Shown: piece by piece, positions 6,915-10,616 of the stretch
Layout: every line of letters begins with the position of its first letter
Position numbering within the stretch: the first letter of the stretch is position 1
DNA from: an uncultured Lysobacter sp.
Lineage (GTDB): Bacteria; Pseudomonadota; Gammaproteobacteria; Xanthomonadales; Xanthomonadaceae
Direction: 5' to 3'
Length of the DNA stretch: 10,616 bases
Assembly: GCA_946479915.1 (NCBI GenBank)
Contig: CAMLHR010000021.1
Coordinates: forward strand, 1 to 10,616
Notes under the pieces: model-generated
What the model saw: only the letters and a program-made list of their open reading frames with translations
Database searches by the model: none
What the model was told of the DNA's origin: nothing
Position numbers and translations under genes: made by a program

Positions 6915-8402
6915 TCACCAGCGCAACGGTCGCGTCGCCAGCGTCGCGGCCAGGCGGTCGTGCAGCGCGCGGGCCTCGGCGACGGGCAGGAACCGGATCC
7001 GCAGCGGCGGCGCGAAGGCATTGGCGCCGGCGGTGTCGAACTTCAGGGTCGCGGTGCCGCAGCGGCGGTCGATCGCGTTGCGCGACAGCGACAGTGCCTG
7101 GACCTTGTCGATCTCCGCGAACCGCCAGTGCCGCGACCACCAGCCGCCGCGCACGGCGACCACGTCGTCGCCGACCGCCCAGGCCAGCCGCCGCGCGTGC
7201 TGCCAGGCGACGAATCCCGACCATGGCAGCCACAGCAGGATCGGCAGCGCCCAGGCGCCGAGCCGCAGGCTCGCGACGGCGGTCAGCACGGACGCGAACA
7301 CGACCTCGGGCCACCACAACCGCCAGGCATTGCGCGCCGGCTGCGGCGTCCACGACAGCGCGCCCCAGCGCGCGGCGGGCAGCAGGTGCTCGATCAGCCC
7401 CGCGCACTGCGCGGGCGTCCCGATCGGCGCGAGCTCCCGCAACGCGCGCTGCTGGTGCTGCTGTTCCTCGCCCACCGCCGTGTCCACCGCCAGGCTGCGG
7501 CGTCCCAGGAGGCGGTGCAGCACGCCTTCCTGCAACGTCCACGCCTGGATCCGCCGCCGCGAGGCGCTCGTGCGCCAGCGCGCGAGCAGGCCGCGTTCGA
7601 CCGTCAGGCGCCGCCCGTGCTCGCGCAGTTCGAAGCCGTGGTACTGCAGCAGCGCGAGCAGCATGGACAGCAGCCGCAGCAGCGCCACCGCGAGCAGCAG
7701 CAACGTCGCGGCCGCCATGACGTACTGGGACGTGTCGAAGTGCCGGTGCTCGGCCCAGCCGAACGCCGCCTCGCCCCAGCCCGCGAACAGCCGGTCGCCC
7801 AGGCCGGGGAACTGCCACATGCCACCGAACGCCGCGGCGACCAGGATCATCCCGCGGTTCGAGACCAGGCCCAGGCGCAGCACCTCGCCGGTGTCCATCG
7901 CGAACAAGGGCGCGCCCGCGTCCTCCGCCGCGTCCCCGGCGGGAAAGGAGGCCCCCCGGTGCCGCACCAGCGTCTCCAGTGCCAGCGCGTCCTCCAGCTT
8001 CAGCACCCGCATCTCGGCTTCGGGCTTCTTGCCGCCCGCCGACTCGAGCCGCACCTCGGCGACGCCGAAGAACCGGTGCAGCAGCGACTGCTGCAGCGCC
8101 ACGTTGTGGATCCGCGCGAACGGGATCACGCGCACGCTGCGCTCGAACAGCCCGCTGCGCACGACCAGGGCATCGGCGGTCACGCCGTAGCGATAGGTGA
8201 AGTACTGCCAGACGGAGACGATCGCGAGCACGCCGACGCCGACCAGCGGCCACAGCTCGTTCCGGTCGCCTTGCCCGAACACCACCAGCACCAGCAGCGG
8301 CACGATGAACTGCCGCAACTGCTGCAGCAGCACGAACAGCCATGACATCGGGTGCAGCCTGCGTTCCGGCTCGCCGGCCGCGGCGACGGCCTCCTCACTC
8401 AT
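6915..8402 (-). CDS. PH domain-containing membrane protein, YdbT-like
   Basis: The 495-residue protein contains three repeats of the bacterial pleckstrin-homology fold (bPH_2, formerly DUF304) separated by membrane segments. The first is near residues 70-145 (YGVTADALVVRSGLFER...VIPFARIHNVALQQSLLHRFFGVAEVRLESA). The second is near 254-320 (FELREHGRRLTVERGLLARW...RRRIQAWTLQEGVLHRLLG). The third is near 404-490 (LAWAVGDDVVAVRGGWWSRHWRFAEIDKVQALSLSRN). Hydrophobic segments lie near 20-42, 51-67, 184-195, 226-253 and 366-400. This three-repeat layout is that of B. subtilis YdbT, which works with YdbS. In Bacillus the ydbST pair is linked to resistance to peptide antibiotics; the biochemical role is unknown. 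The ATG at 8402 overlaps the stop of the upstream ydbS-like gene by 8 bp. An ATG at 8435 would lie deeper in that gene and adds no conserved sequence. Confidence 0.87.
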   Translation of the reverse strand: MSEEAVAAAGEPERRLHPMSWLFVLLQQLRQFIVPLLVLVVFGQGDRNELWPLVGVGVLAIVSVWQYFTYRYGVTADALVVRSGLFERSVRVIPFARIHNVALQQSLLHRFFGVAEVRLESAGGKKPEAEMRVLKLEDALALETLVRHRGASFPAGDAAEDAGAPLFAMDTGEVLRLGLVSNRGMILVAAAFGGMWQFPGLGDRLFAGWGEAAFGWAEHRHFDTSQYVMAAATLLLLAVALLRLLSMLLALLQYHGFELREHGRRLTVERGLLARWRTSASRRRIQAWTLQEGVLHRLLGRRSLAVDTAVGEEQQHQQRALRELAPIGTPAQCAGLIEHLLPAARWGALSWTPQPARNAWRLWWPEVVFASVLTAVASLRLGAWALPILLWLPWSGFVAWQHARRLAWAVGDDVVAVRGGWWSRHWRFAEIDKVQALSLSRNAIDRRCGTATLKFDTAGANAFAPPLRIRFLPVAEARALHDRLAATLATRPLRW

Positions 8403-8928
8403 CGTCGTGTTCGATCTGGCGGCCAAGCCGGTCACGCAGCCGTTCGGCGTCGGCGACGTCCAGGTTGGGCACGGACACCGCGCTGTGCTCGGTGCCCGCG
8501 GTGTGCACGACGAGCGTGGCCAGGTCGCGCCGGCGCTGCAGCGGGCCGCGCTTGAGGTCCAGGTGCTGCACGCGCGTGGCGGGCACGCGCGTCTCGCGTT
8601 GCCAGAAGCGGCCGCGCCGCACCGCGAGCCCGTGCTCGTCGAGGCGCCAGCGCGTGTGCGTGTACTGCTTCAGGCCCAGCCACGCGCCGAACGACACGGC
8701 GACGACCAGCGCCACCAGGCCCAGCAGCCAGCCCTGCACCGGCAGGCCCAGGTCCTCGCCCAGCACCTCGCCGAGCACCGCGCCCGCGATCGTCGCGGGC
8801 ACCGCGAACGCCGGCACGGTCCCGACCAGGAACAGCGCGCGGGCGCGCGGCGGCAGCGGCTGCCAGCCCGTGTCCTCGTCGGGTCCGGCGGGACCACCGG
8901 GCAACAGGTCCGTCAGCAATTCGGTCAT
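8395..8928 (-). CDS. PH domain-containing membrane protein, YdbS-like
   Basis: The 177-residue protein has an N-terminal polar tail of about 28 residues, then two membrane segments (about 30-56 and 64-86) and one bacterial PH domain (about 90-170). The diagnostic stretch is YTHTRWRLDEHGLAVRRG, then RVPATRVQHLDLKRGPLQRR, then LATLVVHTAG, a pattern seen throughout YdbS-like proteins. It is the usual partner of the three-repeat YdbT-like protein encoded next; the two genes overlap by 8 bp. The function is not known. An envelope-stress or membrane-complex role is inferred from homologues and from the lipid A acyltransferase upstream, whose stop overlaps this ATG by 4 bp. The frame is open far upstream (to 9759) but that part is a shadow of the acyltransferase, so the ATG at 8928 is used. 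Confidence 0.87.
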   Translation of the reverse strand: MTELLTDLLPGGPAGPDEDTGWQPLPPRARALFLVGTVPAFAVPATIAGAVLGEVLGEDLGLPVQGWLLGLVALVVAVSFGAWLGLKQYTHTRWRLDEHGLAVRRGRFWQRETRVPATRVQHLDLKRGPLQRRRDLATLVVHTAGTEHSAVSVPNLDVADAERLRDRLGRQIEHDDE

Positions 8929-9857
8929 CGGCGATGCCGCTCCAGGTCGCGATAGGGATTGTCCTGCCCCCGGCCGGACGGACGCAGCGTATAGCGCTTG
9001 TAGGTCCACTGGTACTGCGCCGGCGCGCGGCGAGCGATGTGCTCGACCTTCGCATTGAGCGCGGCGGCGGCGATTTCGGGGTCGTCGTCGGCGATGCCGG
9101 GGGGCGCGGCTTCGACGTGCAGCGCGTAGGCCGGTTCGCTGCCGTCGCCGATCCGCTCGCACCAGGCGAACAGCACCGTCGCGCCCGTCCTGTTCGCCAG
9201 CCGCGACAACAGCGTCATGGTCAGTGCCGGGACGCCGAAGAACGGCGCGAACACGCCGTCGCCGGCCTTGGGTTGCTGGTCCGGCAGGATGCCGACGGTG
9301 CCGCCTTCGCGCAGCCGGGCGTAGAGCTGGCGCATGGCGGGGCCCTCGGCGCGCACCTGCGTGACCCGGTCGCCTTCGCAACGGCGCACGCTGCGCAGGA
9401 ACGCCTCGCCGACCTTCGAGTGCGGCGCGCGGTACAGCACGCACAGCCCGGTGCGCGAGGACAGCCACTGGTTGAGCAGTTCCCAGTTGCCGTGGTGCGG
9501 CGCGGCGACGATCAGGCCGCGGCCCGAGGCCAGGGCCGCGTCGAACAGCTCGACGCCGTCGTGCTCGCGGATCAGCGCCAGGTTGTGGCGTTGCGGGCGG
9601 GTCCAGATGCGCAGCGTCTCGAGTGCCTGGCGCGCAGTCCCGCGGAGCACGTCCGCATGCAGGGCCTCGCGTTCGGCGGGCATCAGGTCGGGGTAGGCGA
9701 GCTCCAGGTTGCGCCGGGCCACGCGGCATTCGCGGGCGTCGAGCCTGCGCCAGGCCCATGCCAGGCCGTCGGCCACGCGGCGCAGCAGGGGCCAGGGCAG
9801 CCAGGCGAGCAGGGCGGCGAGGCCATGGAGCAGGCGTGCGGCGAATTCGACGAACAT
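8925..9857 (-). CDS. lpxL: Lipid A biosynthesis acyltransferase, LpxL/HtrB family
   Basis: The 310-residue inner-membrane enzyme transfers a secondary acyl chain from acyl-ACP to the lipid A precursor. An N-terminal hydrophobic segment (about 8-24) anchors it. The catalytic H-X4-E motif is His121...Glu126 in APHHGNWE. Other family blocks are LYRAPHS at 141-147, EGGTVGILPDQQPKAGDGVFAPFFG from 184 with Asp193, and the C-terminal QYQWTYKR at 281-288. The family is clear, but LpxL, LpxM and LpxP cannot be told apart here, so the symbol is provisional and acyl-chain length and acceptor are not specified. The start MFVEFAARLLHGL at 9857 is chosen over an upstream ATG at 9932 because the intervening codons come from the palindromic repeat. 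No Shine-Dalgarno is seen; a TACGAT box ends 6 nt before the ATG. It leads a three-gene overlapping unit with the PH-domain pair. Confidence 0.92.
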   Translation of the reverse strand: MFVEFAARLLHGLAALLAWLPWPLLRRVADGLAWAWRRLDARECRVARRNLELAYPDLMPAEREALHADVLRGTARQALETLRIWTRPQRHNLALIREHDGVELFDAALASGRGLIVAAPHHGNWELLNQWLSSRTGLCVLYRAPHSKVGEAFLRSVRRCEGDRVTQVRAEGPAMRQLYARLREGGTVGILPDQQPKAGDGVFAPFFGVPALTMTLLSRLANRTGATVLFAWCERIGDGSEPAYALHVEAAPPGIADDDPEIAAAALNAKVEHIARRAPAQYQWTYKRYTLRPSGRGQDNPYRDLERHRR

Positions 9858-9863
9858 GCAGCC

Positions 9864-9869
9864 ATCGTA
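9864..9869 (-). promoter_or_regulatory. Candidate -10 box (TACGAT) for the acyltransferase unit
   Basis: On the minus strand TACGAT ends 6 nt before the acyltransferase ATG at 9857, a spacing that would place the transcription start at the start codon itself. It matches TATAAT at four of six positions, including the key TA...T. No Shine-Dalgarno precedes the gene. The expected -35 area falls in the REP stem and has no TTGACA-like hexamer. This is a prediction only. Confidence 0.35.
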
Positions 9870-9933
9870 TGTGGGAGCCGCTTCAGCGGCGAGCGTTTCG
9901 CGAAGGGCTCGCCGCTGAAGCGGCTCCCACAAG

Positions 9934-9939
9934 TACGAT
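9934..9939 (+). promoter_or_regulatory. Candidate -10 box (TACGAT) for dtd
   Basis: TACGAT on the plus strand ends 7 nt before the dtd ATG at 9947. It is the mirror copy of the box used on the other strand for the acyltransferase. The position predicts a leaderless or nearly leaderless transcript, in agreement with the absence of a Shine-Dalgarno sequence. No -35 consensus is seen in the REP stem upstream. Confidence 0.35.
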
Positions 9940-9946
9940 GGTCCCG

Positions 9947-10387
9947 ATGCTCTGCCTCATCCAGCGCGTGTCCTCCGCCCGGGTTTCCGTGGCCGGCGAA
10001 GTCGTCGGCGCGATCGGGGCCGGCCTGCTCGTGCTGGTCGGGGTCGAACCCGGCGACGGGGAGGCGCAGGTCGCGCGGATGGCCGAGCGCCTGCTCGGCT
10101 ACCGGGTCTTCGCCGACGACCAGGGCCGCATGAACCGGTCGCTGGCCGACACCGGGGGCGGGTTGCTGCTGGTGAGCCAGTTCACCCTCGCGGCCGACAC
10201 CCGGTCGGGCATGCGCCCGGGCTTCAGCACCGCCGCGGCGCCCGAAACCGCTGAACCCGTGTTCAACCGGTTGGTCGAAACGTGCCGGAGTCGGCACTCC
10301 GGACCGGTGGAAACTGGCCGGTTCGGCACCCATATGGCCGTTGATCTGGTCAATGACGGGCCGGTGACCTTCCTCCTGAAACCCTGA
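9947..10387 (+). CDS. dtd: D-aminoacyl-tRNA deacylase
   Basis: The 146-residue cytoplasmic enzyme hydrolyses D-aminoacyl-tRNAs (for example D-Tyr-tRNA) and mischarged Gly-tRNA(Ala), keeping D-residues out of proteins. The start LCLIQRVSSARVSVAGEVVGAIG is the family N-terminus. The two active-site signatures are SQFTLAADTRSG beginning at residue 77 and the Gly-cisPro motif GPVT at 138-141 in VNDGPVTF. FGTHM at 126-130 corresponds to the conserved G.FGA.M block. The length is that of the family (about 145). The ATG at 9947 is preferred because it puts LxLIQRV at residue 2; an in-frame ATG at 9938 overlaps the candidate -10 box and would add three residues. It is divergent from the acyltransferase unit and 84 bp ahead of rpoD. 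Confidence 0.97.
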   Translation: MLCLIQRVSSARVSVAGEVVGAIGAGLLVLVGVEPGDGEAQVARMAERLLGYRVFADDQGRMNRSLADTGGGLLLVSQFTLAADTRSGMRPGFSTAAAPETAEPVFNRLVETCRSRHSGPVETGRFGTHMAVDLVNDGPVTFLLKP

Positions 10388-10389
10388 CG

Positions 10390-10422
10390 GCCCCCGACCC
10401 CCTGCAGGGATCAGGTGGGGGC
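10390..10422 (+). terminator. Possible terminator hairpin after dtd
   Basis: GCCCCC-g-ACC at 10390-10399 can pair with GGT-GGGGGC at 10414-10422 with one bulged base. The loop contains a second small palindrome, CCCTGCAGGG at 10400-10409. The stem begins 2 nt after the dtd stop. There is no run of T after it, so intrinsic termination would be weak. The same bases cover the spacer and -35 area of the rpoD promoter. Confidence 0.4.
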
Positions 10423-10428
10423 TGGTTG

Positions 10429-10434
10429 TATAAT
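10429..10434 (+). promoter_or_regulatory. -10 box (TATAAT) of a likely rpoD promoter
   Basis: A perfect sigma-70 -10 consensus, TATAAT, stands out in GC-rich DNA 37 bp before the rpoD ATG, predicting a leader of about 30 nt. At 16-18 nt spacing there is no good -35 hexamer (the bases there are near AGGGAT), so the promoter may rely on the strong -10 or on an activator. A Shine-Dalgarno-like GGTGA at 10459-10463, 8 nt before the ATG, fits a leadered mRNA, unlike dtd. Confidence 0.6.
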
Positions 10435-10471
10435 GCAGGGTTCCCCTCGCCTTCCACCGGTGACGCGCCCA

Positions 10472-10616
10472 ATGGCCAACGAACGGCAGACTGCCCCGCA
10501 ATCCGACATCAAGACCCTGATCAGCAAGGGCCTGGAGCAGGGCTACCTGACCTATGCCGAGGTCAACGACCACCTGCCCGACGACATGGTCGACCCGGAG
10601 CAGATCGAAGACATCA
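10472..10616 (+). CDS. rpoD: RNA polymerase sigma factor RpoD (sigma-70), N-terminal fragment
   Basis: The first 48 residues of the housekeeping sigma factor are present; the gene runs off the end of the window. After a variable start (MANERQTAPQ), the sequence SDIKTLISKGLEQGYLTYAE, then VNDHLPDDMVDPEQIEDI, closely follows sigma region 1.1 of proteobacterial RpoD (compare the E. coli segment KEQGYLTYAEVNDHLPEDIVD). Region 1.1 is an acidic domain that occupies the DNA channel of the holoenzyme and blocks promoter binding by free sigma. ATG at 10472 is supported by the GGTGA at 10459-10463 and the TATAAT upstream. Regions 1.2 to 4 are outside the window. Confidence 0.97.
   Translation, partial: MANERQTAPQSDIKTLISKGLEQGYLTYAEVNDHLPDDMVDPEQIEDI

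Larger units (their letters stand above)
9862..9941. repeat. 80-bp palindrome built on an inverted REP pair
   Basis: Two perfect inverted 22-nt units lie at 9871-9892 and 9909-9930 (GTGGGAGCCGC, TTCA, GCGGCGA and its reverse complement). Pairing extends inward by GAGC/GCTC and again in the loop through TTCGCGAA at 9897-9904. It also extends outward to CCATCGTA at 9862-9869 and TACGATGG at 9934-9941, with only a 2-nt length difference between the sides. The whole divergent region between the acyltransferase and dtd is thus close to mirror-symmetric. The inner units belong to the same family as those at 2326 and 6818. A role as a two-way promoter or as a hairpin in either transcript is possible. 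Confidence 0.85.

Noticed and set aside
6813..8345. A 510-codon plus-strand frame opposite the YdbT-like gene, starting in the REP cluster
   Set aside because: It reads as a Gln/Arg/Pro-rich shadow. The minus-strand frame has three PH repeats and membrane segments and overlaps its upstream partner cleanly.
9862..9941. Palindrome as the terminal inverted repeats of an insertion sequence
   Set aside because: Only 16 bp separate the arms, no transposase is present, and the units recur at two other sites. A REP/BIME explanation fits better.
9938..9946. Alternative dtd start at ATG 9938
   Set aside because: It would overlap the candidate -10 box and the palindrome arm and adds three residues before the conserved LxLIQRV start.
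8934..10133. A 399-codon plus-strand frame opposite the acyltransferase
   Set aside because: It is a shadow of the LpxL-family gene and crosses the palindrome and dtd in the wrong frame.

Overview
The window is about 70% GC and reads as chromosomal DNA of a gammaproteobacterium. The most likely source is the Xanthomonadaceae/Lysobacteraceae (Lysobacter, Luteimonas, Thermomonas and relatives). The reasons are the def-fmt-rsmB order, an RpoD N-terminus close to the gammaproteobacterial form, an LpxL-type lipid A acyltransferase, and short GTRG-headed palindromic repeats of the kind common in this family. This assignment is an inference from gene content and style, not from a database search.

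Layout. (1) 1-2314, plus strand: the tail of def (peptide deformylase), then fmt and rsmB, a translation-related block that is tightly packed (fmt and rsmB overlap). (2) 2358-6806, plus strand: four genes for cell-surface glycan assembly or modification. They are an ArnT/PMT-like polytopic glycosyltransferase, a polysaccharide pyruvyl transferase family protein, a WaaE-like family 2 glycosyltransferase and a CDP-glycerol glycerophosphotransferase-like protein. Overlapping or near-touching ends suggest one transcription unit, perhaps with internal starts. (3) 6807-6914: a 108-bp convergent gap filled by a palindromic repeat cluster. (4) 6915-9857, minus strand: an LpxL/HtrB-family acyltransferase followed by two bacterial PH-domain membrane proteins of YdbS and YdbT type, all with overlapping ends. 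(5) 9858-9946: a divergent promoter region occupied by a long, nearly perfect palindrome. (6) 9947-10616, plus strand: dtd (D-aminoacyl-tRNA deacylase) and the start of rpoD, the housekeeping sigma factor.

How the genes fit together. def, fmt, rsmB and dtd serve translation: initiator tRNA formylation, nascent-chain deformylation, 16S rRNA methylation and D-aminoacyl-tRNA proofreading. The glycan genes and the lpxL-ydbS-ydbT group all point to the outer envelope (lipopolysaccharide or another surface glycan). No mobile element, phage gene, CRISPR array or defence system is visible.

The most interesting non-coding signals are REP-type 22-nt hairpin units at three intergenic sites. One copy carries compensatory stem changes. 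At two of the sites the repeat sits directly against TANNAT boxes placed 6-7 nt before start codons. This arrangement suggests leaderless or very short-leader transcription and, at the dtd/lpxL gap, a symmetric two-way promoter.
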